Position numbers and translations under genes: made by a program
DNA from: Bacteroidota bacterium
Lineage (GTDB): Bacteria > Bacteroidota > Bacteroidia > AKYH767-A > JAHEYN01
Assembly (NCBI GenBank): GCA_023251555.1
Contig: JAHEYN010000006.1
Location: 66,640 to 130,639 of the forward strand
Reading direction: 5' to 3'
DNA: 64,000 nucleotides
Part shown: piece by piece, positions 46,598 through 54,143 of the stretch
How positions within the stretch are numbered: the first letter of the stretch is position 1
How the letters are laid out: each line of letters opens with the position of its first letter
Notes under the pieces: model-generated
Databases searched by the model: none
Told to the model about the DNA's origin: nothing
The model's input: only the letters and a program-made list of their open reading frames with translations

Positions 46598-46918
46598 ATG
46601 GAAAACAAGAAAAGAAAGTTTACCCCTGAAGAGAAGCTAAGCCTTCTCCAGGAAGCAGATCGTGAAGGAGCTGCAGTAACGTGCAGGAAGTACAACATCT
46701 CACACAGTTTAATCAGCCATTGGAAGAAGAAGTACCTGGGACAAGGGCTTCAGGGTCTTAAGGCTGCCTACAAGCGGGTAGATCCGGCTGTTAGGGCACT
46801 GGAAGATGAGAATGATCGACTCAAGAGGATCATAGCCAAGCAGACGATTGAACTAGAGTTTAAGACAGAGCTGTTGAAAGCAGCTGAGATCGACCCATTA
46901 AAAAAAAAGAGATGGTAA
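46598..46918 (+). CDS. IS3-family transposase OrfA
   Basis: A 106-residue helix-turn-helix protein ('KRKFTPEEKLSLLQEADREG', 'CRKYNISHSLISHWKKKYLG') with a leucine-zipper-like C-terminal part ('DENDRLKRIIAKQTIELEFK'). Near its end lies the slippery heptamer A-AAA-AAG (46903-46909) in the correct phase. A -1 shift there leads straight into orfB and would make the OrfAB fusion transposase. Confidence 0.92.
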   Translation: MENKKRKFTPEEKLSLLQEADREGAAVTCRKYNISHSLISHWKKKYLGQGLQGLKAAYKRVDPAVRALEDENDRLKRIIAKQTIELEFKTELLKAAEIDPLKKKRW

Positions 46919-47868
46919 AGCGGTTTTCGGATAAAGTCGAAGTGATGGACCTTTGCACCTGGGCATGTATTCCCAGAAGCGTTTACTATTACCGTAATAC
47001 GGATGGTAAGCCCGGAGTAAAGCCCAGCACCCATACGTTCACATTAGACGGAGGCAGAGTTGAAAACAGCAGGGTCATAGAAGAGATACAGAACATTTTA
47101 AAGCAGGAATTTGTTTCTTATGGATATGATCTGGTCAATGAAGAATTAAGGGATATGAGGTACATTATCAACCCCAAAAAGACCTACCGGCTGATGGATG
47201 AAAATAACCTCTTGATGGGTAAGCGTATCCATACCACCGGTAAGCGGGATTTTGTGAAGTTCCGTAAAATCACGGCTGCCTATCCCATGGAACACCTGTG
47301 CATGGACATCAAGTATGTTTGGGTGGAAGGAGAACATAGAAATTATTATCTGCTCACCGTGCTCGATGTATTTAGCCGCAAGGCTGTTGAATGGATATTT
47401 CTCCCCTCTATCCGCAAATACCAGGTCATTAGCCTCTTTATGCGGATGGCATCACAGTACGATGTAAAGGGCGTTACCGTTCGTAATGACAATGGCAGCC
47501 AGTTCATAGCAAATAACGTTCGTAAGTATCTCAAGGAGATTGAAATGAAACAGGAGTTCTCCCATATCAGCACCCCGCAGGACAATGGCTATATCGAAGG
47601 ATTCTTCAGCAATCTCAGACGTGACCTGCTGAGCAAAACTGAATTCTACAGCTACTACGAGGCCAAGCTAAAGATAGAGGCCTACATGGAGCATTACAAC
47701 CACAAACGCAAGCACAGGAGAATCGGAAAAATTACGCCTCAGCAAAAATGGACGGAAGGACTAAAAATCAAATCAATAATTAAATCAGAAACCAATTATC
47801 TTTACACCGAAAATCAAATCAAAAATCAACCCAAGGTCGAAACTGTTTTTGAAATTATGTCTAACTAA
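46912..47868 (+). CDS. IS3-family transposase OrfB (DDE integrase core)
   Basis: A 318-residue DDE recombinase. The first Asp is in 'LCMDIKYVWVEGEHRNYYLL', the second in 'VTVRNDNGSQFIANNVRKYL' and the Glu in 'QDNGYIEGFFSNLRRDLLSK'; the C-terminal 'HYNHKRKHRRIGKITPQQKW' is typical. An HTH_21-like segment ('VSYGYDLVNEELRDMRYIIN') precedes the core. It lies in the -1 frame relative to orfA with a 7-base overlap and has its own ATG, so OrfB could also be made alone. Confidence 0.94.
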   Translation: MVKRFSDKVEVMDLCTWACIPRSVYYYRNTDGKPGVKPSTHTFTLDGGRVENSRVIEEIQNILKQEFVSYGYDLVNEELRDMRYIINPKKTYRLMDENNLLMGKRIHTTGKRDFVKFRKITAAYPMEHLCMDIKYVWVEGEHRNYYLLTVLDVFSRKAVEWIFLPSIRKYQVISLFMRMASQYDVKGVTVRNDNGSQFIANNVRKYLKEIEMKQEFSHISTPQDNGYIEGFFSNLRRDLLSKTEFYSYYEAKLKIEAYMEHYNHKRKHRRIGKITPQQKWTEGLKIKSIIKSETNYLYTENQIKNQPKVETVFEIMSN

Positions 47869-47955
47869 TAGGGGGTTAGAACAGTTATGCACAGGGCGTT
47901 TCTGTCCGATGAAATGCGGAAGTGTCAACCGAGAAAGAAACAAACCAATGATGAT

Positions 47956-49521
47956 TTACTCTTTAATAATTTTTGTGTCTTTTATAACAGTCCCTTTGCT
48001 GTCGGATAACCGAACAAAATAAATACCTGTCGGTAAAGTAGAAATATCAATAGTGTTTGTCATTGCTGTCTTGAAGATAAGTTGTCCGAATGAATTGTAA
48101 AGCGTAACTGTCCCAGTTGATAAACCTGTAATAAAAATTTTGTCTGCTGTCGGGTTAGGAAAAATATTTATCTGATTTGATGTGCTCGTTAAATTATTAT
48201 TTGTGCCTGTTGTAATTCCTGAATTACAAAAAATATCATTAATTTCTGTTTGAGTTAAAGCACGATTATAAATTAAAATATCGTCAATGTCTCCATTGAA
48301 GAAGGCAGGATAAAGAACATCGTGATTTGATTTACCAATAAAATTTCGTTGTCCTGTTGTGGTGTAAGAAGGAATTGTCCCCGATTGGTCGAGCGTTGCG
48401 TCAACATAAGTTTTAATATTTCCTGCTCCGTCATAAACAGTTCCCACAAGATGCCATTGACTGTTATTGATTGTTGCACCAGCAGCAGGGTAAAAGTCAT
48501 TATTGTATCCCATCACGCCAAGTGTTGCAGTTCCGTAATTTACAATGAGATTAAACGCTGTTCCTGTACTTGTCGTGTCTCCTGTTGCAACGATTGCCAT
48601 AGAAGTTGAACCGCTAAACTTTACCCAAGAAAAAATTGAACGAGCAGTATTTCCAGTTGCGGCAACGCTCGGAACAGAAATAAAAGAACTTCCATTAAAA
48701 TTATATGCGGCATTTGAATTTCCAAAACGGTCTGTTGTCAGAGTTGCTCCATTGTTTGTTCCATTATAGTTGTTTCCGCTAATGTCGTTGGTATTTCCAG
48801 AGAACGGATATTCTGCTACCAGTCCACTTGTCGGAATAGTGCAATTTGTCGCGTTAAATATTTGTGTTATCTCTGTTTGTGTTAAAGCACGATTGTAAAT
48901 TAAAATGTCGTCAATGTCTCCATTGAAATAAGCGGGGTAAAGATTATCATCATTTGATTTGCCAATAAAATTACGCTGTCCCGTTGTACTGTAGGATGGA
49001 ATAGTTCCTGATTGGTCAAGGTTTGCGTCAACATAAGTTTTAATATTTCCTGCTCCGTCATAAACAGTTCCCACAAGATGCCATTGACTGTTATTGATTG
49101 TTGCACCAGCAGCAGGGTAAAAGTCATTATTGTATCCCATCACGCCAAGTGTTGCAGTTCCGTAATTTACAATGAGATTAAACGCTGTTCCTGTACTTGT
49201 CGTGTCTCCTGTTGCAACGATTGCCATAGAAGTTGAACCGCTAAACTTTACCCAAGAAAAAATTGAACGAGCAGTATTTCCAGTTGCGGCAACGCTCGGA
49301 ACAGAAATAAAAGAACTTCCATTAAAATTATATGCGGCATTTGAATTTCCAAAACGGTCTGTTGTCAGAGTTGCTCCATTGTTTGTTCCATTATAGTTGT
49401 TTCCGCTAATGTCATTAGCATTTCCATTGAAAGGATAACGCCCAACAAGTCCGTTAGTTGGAATTTGTGCAAAAGCATTAAATGATAACGCTACAATTGC
49501 AGTTGTAAATATTTTTTTCAT
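47956..49521 (-). CDS. Secreted protein with two tandem LamG-like domains and T9SS type A tail
   Basis: A 521-residue exported protein. A signal peptide (1-18, ending 'NAFA') precedes two near-identical ~209-residue LamG/concanavalin-like domains. Each begins 'GLVxxYPFxGNxNDISGNNYNG' and has 'ARSIFSWVKFSGSTSMAIVA', 'QWHLVGTVYDGAGNIKTYVD' and 'GDIDDILIYNRALTQTEI'. A type A sorting domain follows ('INIFPNPTADKIFITGLSTG' ... 'STLPTGIYFVRLSDSKG'). It is expected to be surface-bound and to bind carbohydrate. The DNA is AT-rich and lies beside an insertion sequence, which points to acquired DNA. Confidence 0.93.
   Translation of the reverse strand: MKKIFTTAIVALSFNAFAQIPTNGLVGRYPFNGNANDISGNNYNGTNNGATLTTDRFGNSNAAYNFNGSSFISVPSVAATGNTARSIFSWVKFSGSTSMAIVATGDTTSTGTAFNLIVNYGTATLGVMGYNNDFYPAAGATINNSQWHLVGTVYDGAGNIKTYVDANLDQSGTIPSYSTTGQRNFIGKSNDDNLYPAYFNGDIDDILIYNRALTQTEITQIFNATNCTIPTSGLVAEYPFSGNTNDISGNNYNGTNNGATLTTDRFGNSNAAYNFNGSSFISVPSVAATGNTARSIFSWVKFSGSTSMAIVATGDTTSTGTAFNLIVNYGTATLGVMGYNNDFYPAAGATINNSQWHLVGTVYDGAGNIKTYVDATLDQSGTIPSYTTTGQRNFIGKSNHDVLYPAFFNGDIDDILIYNRALTQTEINDIFCNSGITTGTNNNLTSTSNQINIFPNPTADKIFITGLSTGTVTLYNSFGQLIFKTAMTNTIDISTLPTGIYFVRLSDSKGTVIKDTKIIKE
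48398..48786 (-). repeat. Internal tandem duplication, distal copy
   Basis: These 389 bases look identical to 49025-49413 (period 627 bases = 209 codons). The flanking parts of the same LamG repeat units differ at many positions, so only the middle is homogeneous. Confidence 0.85.
49025..49413 (-). repeat. Internal tandem duplication, proximal copy
   Basis: Partner of 48398-48786. The identical core begins at the GCGTCAACATAAG sequence and ends at CCGCTAATGTC in both copies. Confidence 0.85.
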
Positions 49522-49559
49522 TTGAGTTAGGGTTTTTAAAAGTTAATTGATTAAATGAA

Positions 49560-49853
49560 TTATAATATTCCTAATTTTTCAGCAATATTTTGTCCTCTCA
49601 TTTTATGAGCATTTTCACAAATGAATGATTCAAATTTTTCATTCAGTACATTCTCTATTTCTGAAGAATGCTCCTTAATTATTTTTTTTAGTAATTTGTT
49701 TAAATCTTTCTTAGCACATCCTCGGTTCATCATTTCTTTGTATAAATTTTTTCTATTGAATTTATAAAAAGCAGAATTGTCGCAATAAATTGTGTCGCTT
49801 TTTATTCGGACATTTTTATTGAATTTGTTCATAGAGTTAAAATTGTCTGCCAT
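49560..49853 (-). CDS. Small hypothetical protein
   Basis: A 97-residue basic, soluble protein that I do not recognise ('NKNVRIKSDTIYCDNSAFYK', 'KKDLNKLLKKIIKEHSSEIE'). It is AT-rich like the LamG gene 38 bases further on, and is possibly cotranscribed with it. The dispersed element copy 2 lies 40 bases upstream, and a TAACTTTG box lies two bases before its ATG. Confidence 0.6.
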   Translation of the reverse strand: MADNFNSMNKFNKNVRIKSDTIYCDNSAFYKFNRKNLYKEMMNRGCAKKDLNKLLKKIIKEHSSEIENVLNEKFESFICENAHKMRGQNIAEKLGIL

Positions 49854-49855
49854 TG

Positions 49856-49863
49856 CAAAGTTA
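49856..49863 (-). promoter_or_regulatory. Candidate -7 box at the 97-residue gene
   Basis: TAACTTTG on the reverse strand, an exact TAnnTTTG match, ending two bases before the ATG at 49853. A second box, TATATTTG at 49917-49924, lies in the dispersed element. Confidence 0.35.
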
Positions 49864-49892
49864 ATTTAAAATACTGTCGTTTTTTCGCCTTG

Positions 49893-49999
49893 TGCATAAC
49901 AATTAATTATCGGCTACAAATATAACCCATAATAGCGTATATCAAGCACATGTTGTGGAGTATCACGCAATATAGAGGTGGATATACGCAGGCTTAGAT
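49893..49999 (-). repeat. Dispersed promoter-bearing element, copy 2
   Basis: Reverse-complement match of 2111-2206. It contains perfect 9-bp inverted arms (GCGTATATC / GATATACGC) about 40 bases apart, a spacer with ~14 bases more than copy 1, and the conserved TATATTTG box (49917-49924). It ends at GTTATG, 40 bases upstream of the small orphan gene, the same polarity to the gene as copy 1. Confidence 0.7.
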
Positions 50000-50106
50000 A
50001 TTGAGATTTTCGAGGTGACTTTGAATTTTTCAACTATAGAAGAGAACTACTACGCTTTTGACTCGACACCACATGAAAAAAACAAACAGAAAGGTGATTT
50101 AATTAA

Positions 50107-50292
50107 AATGGTATTATAACCCCCAAGGCAAATCCCGGACTCTCTTGTCCGCCATAGCGAATGCGGAATGAACCACCTCGCCGCAAGCAGCGAGGTATCT
50201 TAAGGGAATTTGATCATCATTGCGCAGCAAGCTGCGGGGAATTAACCCAAGACCTTCCCGTCCGCCGTAGCGGAACGCGAAGGCGGATTAAA
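50107..50292. repeat. Modular palindromic repeat cluster, copy 3 (degenerate)
   Basis: The order is C', a decayed A', an extra palindrome (CCTCGCCGCAAGCAGCGAGG), B' (CGCAGCAAGCTGCGG) and an intact A' ending GGCGGATTAAAAAAAG. The last A' and the TTAAAAA that follows match the recJ-proximal end of copy 2. It lies past the 3' end of the Fic gene. Confidence 0.75.
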
Positions 50293-50354
50293 AAAAGAAG
50301 CGGTGGTCCCGGGTGGGAGAAAAAAATACTCTTGTGCCACCAGTGCGGTTGCTT

Positions 50355-51452
50355 TTAGAAGTCTGTGAGTTCATAATTTGTGCTTCGTCCGCCTTGCTGT
50401 TCTTGTCCTAAAATACCCTTTTCTATCAAATCCTTTATGTCACGTAATGCTGTATCAGGTGAGCATTTGGCTATTTTTGCCCACTTTGATGATTTTAATT
50501 TGCCATCAAATCCGTCAAACAATTTATTAAGCACTAATCGTTGTCGCTTGTTTAACTCGGTGTTTTCGTGAATCTTCCAGAATTCCGTCTTACGTAATAT
50601 TTTCTGAAGTGTAATTTCTGTTGTTAGTAAAGCATTTTTTAGGCAATGAAGAAACCATTCTAACCAGTCAGTAATGTCGCCACTGCTGTGTTGCATCTTT
50701 TGTAATATCTCATAATATTGCTTTCTTTCCACTAACATTTGACTTGACATACTGTAATACCTTTCGGTGCTTTTGTCACCACGGGCAAGCATTAAATCGG
50801 AAATCGCTCTGGCTATTCTTCCGTTGCCGTCATCAAAAGGGTGAATGATAATAAACCAAAAGTGAGCAATGGCTGCTTTAAGCACAAGGTCAATTTTTGA
50901 ATTGTCGTTGAACCAATTTAAAAATTCGTCCATCTCATTTTTAACCTGATGTGCAGGGATTGCTTCATAATGAACTTTTTCTTTACCCATTGCTCCTGAA
51001 ACTATTTGCATTTCTCCAGAACGATAACGACCTACTTCAATTTTGTGCATTCCGCTGTGTCCGGTCGGGAACAATGCTGAATGCCATCCAAATAGCCGTT
51101 TATTTGTCAATGGTTTCTGATAGTTTTGAGTTGCATCAAGCATCATTTCCACAATGCCCTCCACGTTTCTGTTAGTTGGAGCTAATCCGGCAACGTTAAT
51201 ACCCAATCGTCTTGCAATAGATGAACGAACTTGTTCGTAGTCGAGTTTTTCACCTTCTATCTCCGATGATTTAATAACGTCAAGCGTTAGTGTGGTAAGA
51301 GCGGCTTCTTCTTTTGTCGCAAAACCAAGTGTGTTCATCTGTCCAATTATCTTTCCTTGAAGATTTCGGACTTCTCCAAATATGGCATTAATAGAAGTTG
51401 CCTGCCAGGTGAAATTTGTCCGGTTTTTATTATCGTAAATGTATTTTGCCAC
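50355..51452 (-). CDS. Fic family protein (DUF4172-type N-terminus)
   Basis: A 365-residue Fic protein, expected to transfer AMP (or another nucleotide moiety) to protein targets. The active-site loop is intact: 'HPFDDGNGRIARA' (204-216, HPFx[D/E]GNGR). An inhibitory motif of the (S/T)xxxE(G/N) type precedes the Fic fold ('KSSEIEGEKL', residues 62-67), which makes this a self-restrained class II protein. The N-terminal ~80 residues resemble DUF4172, and the C-terminus (~290-365) looks like a winged helix ('SKWAKIAKCSPDTALRDIKD'). The start is GTG 51452. It stands alone in an AT-rich accessory island, with no small antitoxin gene. Confidence 0.93.
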   Translation of the reverse strand: MAKYIYDNKNRTNFTWQATSINAIFGEVRNLQGKIIGQMNTLGFATKEEAALTTLTLDVIKSSEIEGEKLDYEQVRSSIARRLGINVAGLAPTNRNVEGIVEMMLDATQNYQKPLTNKRLFGWHSALFPTGHSGMHKIEVGRYRSGEMQIVSGAMGKEKVHYEAIPAHQVKNEMDEFLNWFNDNSKIDLVLKAAIAHFWFIIIHPFDDGNGRIARAISDLMLARGDKSTERYYSMSSQMLVERKQYYEILQKMQHSSGDITDWLEWFLHCLKNALLTTEITLQKILRKTEFWKIHENTELNKRQRLVLNKLFDGFDGKLKSSKWAKIAKCSPDTALRDIKDLIEKGILGQEQQGGRSTNYELTDF

Positions 51453-51612
51453 TGTCTGAATGTATCCTTGCGGTAAAAATACTGATTATTTGCCGCAAAA
51501 ATGCGGAGATTAGAAAGATGTTTGCCGCAAAATGAAGTCGCTTTCAAGTCTCTTTGACGCTTTTGAAGTGACACCACAGATATATATAATATGCAAGTCG
51601 CTCAATTCTCAC

Positions 51613-51620
51613 TAACTTTG
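51613..51620 (+). promoter_or_regulatory. Candidate -7 box of the DUF4271 gene
   Basis: TAACTTTG, an exact TAnnTTTG match, 21 bases before ATG 51642. Its position inside the longer upstream frame argues for the ATG at 51642. Confidence 0.45.
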
Positions 51621-51641
51621 CTTCCGTTTACTCCCTGTAGT

Positions 51642-52685
51642 ATGCCACAGGATTCAATAAATAACACCACTGTAGTAGAAACCGGGGACAGTTTTTTCCC
51701 GGGAAAACCTTTGTCCCTGCCCCAGGCGGAAAGTCCTTTTTTACAGGATACGGCTGCCATTATAAAAGAAAAGTCTGTTCATGCTAAAAAGATACTGCTA
51801 AAAAACCTGTCGGGCGATTCGCCTGCCTCCGGCGCAGGCGATACTATGAAACCCTTAGCCCGCGATACTGTTAAGGAAGAACCCTCTGCCGTATTCCGCC
51901 TGAAAGATATAATTGCGAGGGAAACTCCTCAAAAACCTGCAGCCCCCCGTGCTTCTGTAAAAACCACTCCTCCTGCCAGTGGATTTTTTACCTCCCACAT
52001 GCTTCCGGTAACGCACGCCCGCCCGCTTGCAGGGGAAACATACCAGGCTGCATGGGTATTTTATACCTTGCTTTTTATCGTACTGCTGTTTACATGGGTG
52101 AAAGCTTTTTACAACAAAACACTCAGGCAGATTGCCGATGCATTTTTTAATAACATCGCCACGAACCAGCTGGTACGGGATGAGAACATCCTTGTACAGA
52201 GAACCTCGGTGATTCTTACCATCGTCTTTAACCTTTCATTGGCCTTCCTGATTTACCAGGCCAGTATTCATTATGAATGGAACAGTGAATATGCGGGCAG
52301 CGGATTCGGAAGATTCCTGCTTATCTCACTCGTGGTTTCTTTTATATATTCCATGAAGTTTATACTGCTCAGGCTGGTGGGATTTATTTTTAACGGCGAT
52401 AAGCCTGTTGGTACTTATATCTTTAACATTTTTTTAATAAACAATGTTTTGGGAATGCTGCTTATCCCCTTGATTATCGGGGTAGCTTATTTACCGGCCG
52501 GCTACCGGGAATTCCTGATTAAAATTGCACTTTCCCTGTTTTTTGCAGCTTTTTTGTACAGGATTTACAGGGGTGTTCTGGTAGGAACAACAGTCCCGGA
52601 CTTGCCAATAGTCTATTTATTTTTATATCTTTGCACCCTTGAAATTTTGCCTTTGATGATTGTGATGAAGGCAGTCATTCCTTAA
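51642..52685 (+). CDS. DUF4271 family membrane protein
   Basis: A 347-residue inner-membrane protein. A polar, Pro/Ser/Thr-rich N-terminal region (~1-125) precedes about six to seven TM helices (e.g. 'AAWVFYTLLFIVLLFTWVKA', 'LTIVFNLSLAFLIYQASIHY', 'FLLISLVVSFIYSMKFILLR', 'LGMLLIPLIIGVAYLPAG'). In Bacteroidota this family sits upstream of hemD, as here, but its function is not established. I use ATG 51642; an in-frame ATG at 51591 lies upstream of the promoter candidate. Confidence 0.85.
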   Translation: MPQDSINNTTVVETGDSFFPGKPLSLPQAESPFLQDTAAIIKEKSVHAKKILLKNLSGDSPASGAGDTMKPLARDTVKEEPSAVFRLKDIIARETPQKPAAPRASVKTTPPASGFFTSHMLPVTHARPLAGETYQAAWVFYTLLFIVLLFTWVKAFYNKTLRQIADAFFNNIATNQLVRDENILVQRTSVILTIVFNLSLAFLIYQASIHYEWNSEYAGSGFGRFLLISLVVSFIYSMKFILLRLVGFIFNGDKPVGTYIFNIFLINNVLGMLLIPLIIGVAYLPAGYREFLIKIALSLFFAAFLYRIYRGVLVGTTVPDLPIVYLFLYLCTLEILPLMIVMKAVIP

Positions 52686-52746
52686 GCGGAGGGATGAGGT
52701 AAGGTGAGTGGGATGTTCTTTCATGTTCACTTGAAATCTTACGGAG

Positions 52747-53493
52747 TTGAAAACGAAAACCATACTCATCACTCAGCCTAAGCCGGAAGGAGATAAATCT
52801 CCTTATTTTGACCTTGCCAGGAAGTTTAATCTGAAAATTGATTTCCGGCCTTTTATCCAGATTGCTCCCGTATCGGCCCAGGAATTCCGGCAGTACAGGA
52901 TAAACATTCCCGATTATTCCGCCATTATCCTGACCAGCAAGAATGCTGTTGACCACTTTTTCAGGATGTGCAATGATATGAGGGTAACAGTGCCTGAAAC
53001 CATAAAATACTTCTGTATTTCCGAGGCAACGGCATATTATCTCCAGAAGTATATCGTTTTCAGGAAGAGAAAAATTTTTTTCGGCAAGCAAACCATCAGC
53101 GACCTCATGGAGGTGATCCGGAAACACAGGAAAGAGAAATTCCTGCTCCCCTGCACCGACATTCATAAGCAGGAAATCCCGGAGTGTCTCAGGGAAAACA
53201 ATATTGATTTCACCGAAGCGGTGATTTATAAAACCGAATGCAGCAACCTCTCAGACCTTGCGAAGATGAGTTACGACATGCTTGTTTTTTTTAGTCCTGC
53301 GGGAATTAAATCCCTCCTGAAGAATTTTCCGAAATTCAAGCAGAACAATACCCTTATCGCAGCATTTGGCCCATCTACCGCCCAGGCGGTGCTTGATGCC
53401 AAACTCCGGCTGGACATACAGGCTCCTATGCCCCAAACACCCTCCATGACCATGGCTATAGAGCAGTATCTCAAGAAATCGTCCAAAAAGTAG
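52747..53493 (+). CDS. hemD: Uroporphyrinogen-III synthase HemD
   Basis: A 248-residue enzyme that cyclises hydroxymethylbilane with D-ring inversion in heme synthesis. The family is poorly conserved; recognisable are 'ILITQPKPEGDKSPYFDLAR', 'IILTSKNAVDHFFRMC', 'FLLPCTDIHKQEIPECLREN' and 'VFFSPAGIKSLLKNFP' with 'AAFGPSTAQAVLDAKLRLDI'. The start is TTG 52747. The order DUF4271 - hemD - rnpA supports the call. Confidence 0.88.
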   Translation: MKTKTILITQPKPEGDKSPYFDLARKFNLKIDFRPFIQIAPVSAQEFRQYRINIPDYSAIILTSKNAVDHFFRMCNDMRVTVPETIKYFCISEATAYYLQKYIVFRKRKIFFGKQTISDLMEVIRKHRKEKFLLPCTDIHKQEIPECLRENNIDFTEAVIYKTECSNLSDLAKMSYDMLVFFSPAGIKSLLKNFPKFKQNNTLIAAFGPSTAQAVLDAKLRLDIQAPMPQTPSMTMAIEQYLKKSSKK

Positions 53494-53542
53494 GCTGTAC
53501 CGGCTTCCTGTTGCATGAAGCCCCGGACTTAACCATCTTTTC

Positions 53543-53926
53543 ATGAGTACTTTTAAAAGGAAAGAACGGCTGAAAGGACTGAAGCTCATCCGCTCCCTGT
53601 TCGAGGGAGGCCATTGTTACACGGTGTCCTCGTTCAGGGTGTACTGGGAAACAGTAACTTCGGGGAAGCCCGCAAAATTTGGGGTGAGCGTCCCCAAAAA
53701 ACATTTTCCCCGTGCCGTTGACCGGAACAGGCTGAAAAGGGTAATCCGCGAAGCATACAGAAAGCACAAGGATGATTTTTATCTCGTACTCGCGGGAAAA
53801 AAAATCCGCGTGGCAATGATGGTTGTTTACACCGGGCAAAAAGCATGTACTTATCCCGAAACAGAACCGAAAATAAAATTACTTTTACAGCGTTATGAAG
53901 AAGAGTATGAAAAAAGTTGCCGCTGA
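53543..53926 (+). CDS. rnpA: Ribonuclease P protein component RnpA
   Basis: A 127-residue basic protein subunit of RNase P, which trims tRNA 5' leaders. The RNR signature is clear: '[20 protein letters not shown]' and '[14 protein letters not shown]'. N-terminal '[20 protein letters not shown]' is typical. It overlaps yidD by 32 bases. Confidence 0.96.
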   Translation: MSTFKRKERLKGLKLIRSLFEGGHCYTVSSFRVYWETVTSGKPAKFGVSVPKKHFPRAVDRNRLKRVIREAYRKHKDDFYLVLAGKKIRVAMMVVYTGQKACTYPETEPKIKLLLQRYEEEYEKSCR

Positions 53927-54128
53927 GTTGCTCGTGTTCTTTATAAGAATATACCAATTCCTGATTTCCCCCCTGCTCCCGGTTTCGTGCAGGTACCAGC
54001 CCAGCTGCTCCCGTTACGGGGTGGAAGCCCTCAGAAAACACGGCCCCCTTAAAGGTCTTGCCCTTACGGCAAAACGTTTCTTCTCCTGCCACCCCTGGGG
54101 CGGCCACGGATATGATCCCGTTCCCTGA
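53895..54128 (+). CDS. yidD: Membrane protein insertion efficiency factor YidD
   Basis: A 77-residue protein with an amphipathic N-terminus and the conserved cysteine core '[20 protein letters not shown]' plus '[16 protein letters not shown]'. It helps YidC-dependent membrane insertion. It overlaps the rnpA end, the usual arrangement. Confidence 0.96.
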   Translation: MKKSMKKVAAELLVFFIRIYQFLISPLLPVSCRYQPSCSRYGVEALRKHGPLKGLALTAKRFFSCHPWGGHGYDPVP

Positions 54129-54143
54129 AATAAATATTACGCT

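Larger units (their letters stand above)
46532..47883 (+). mobile_element. IS3-family insertion sequence, complete
   Basis: A 1352-bp element with imperfect terminal inverted repeats. The left end begins TGTTCTAACCCCCTA and the right end, read inward on the reverse strand, begins with the same 15 bases; the match continues as GCTAGACA versus GTTAGACA after a one-base gap. It encodes overlapping orfA and orfB as usual for IS3. No direct target duplication is seen: the bases outside are CATAT on the left and GTTAT on the right. Both genes look intact, so the element may still be active. Confidence 0.93.
49854..50354. other. Intergenic region made mostly of dispersed repeats
   Basis: About 500 bases between the 97-residue gene and the Fic gene. 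It contains the dispersed element copy 2 (49893-49999), ~107 bases of AT-rich DNA without features, and the palindromic repeat cluster copy 3 (50107-50292). A 65-codon frame through the palindromes is only translated repeat. Confidence 0.6.

Noticed and set aside
50161-50358. 65-codon frame in the third palindromic cluster
   Set aside because: It is translated repeat (Arg-rich, same residues as the frame in front of recJ) and not a gene.
50355-51452. Fic/antitoxin (FicTA) operon
   Set aside because: No small antitoxin gene precedes it; the inhibitory motif is inside the protein itself.
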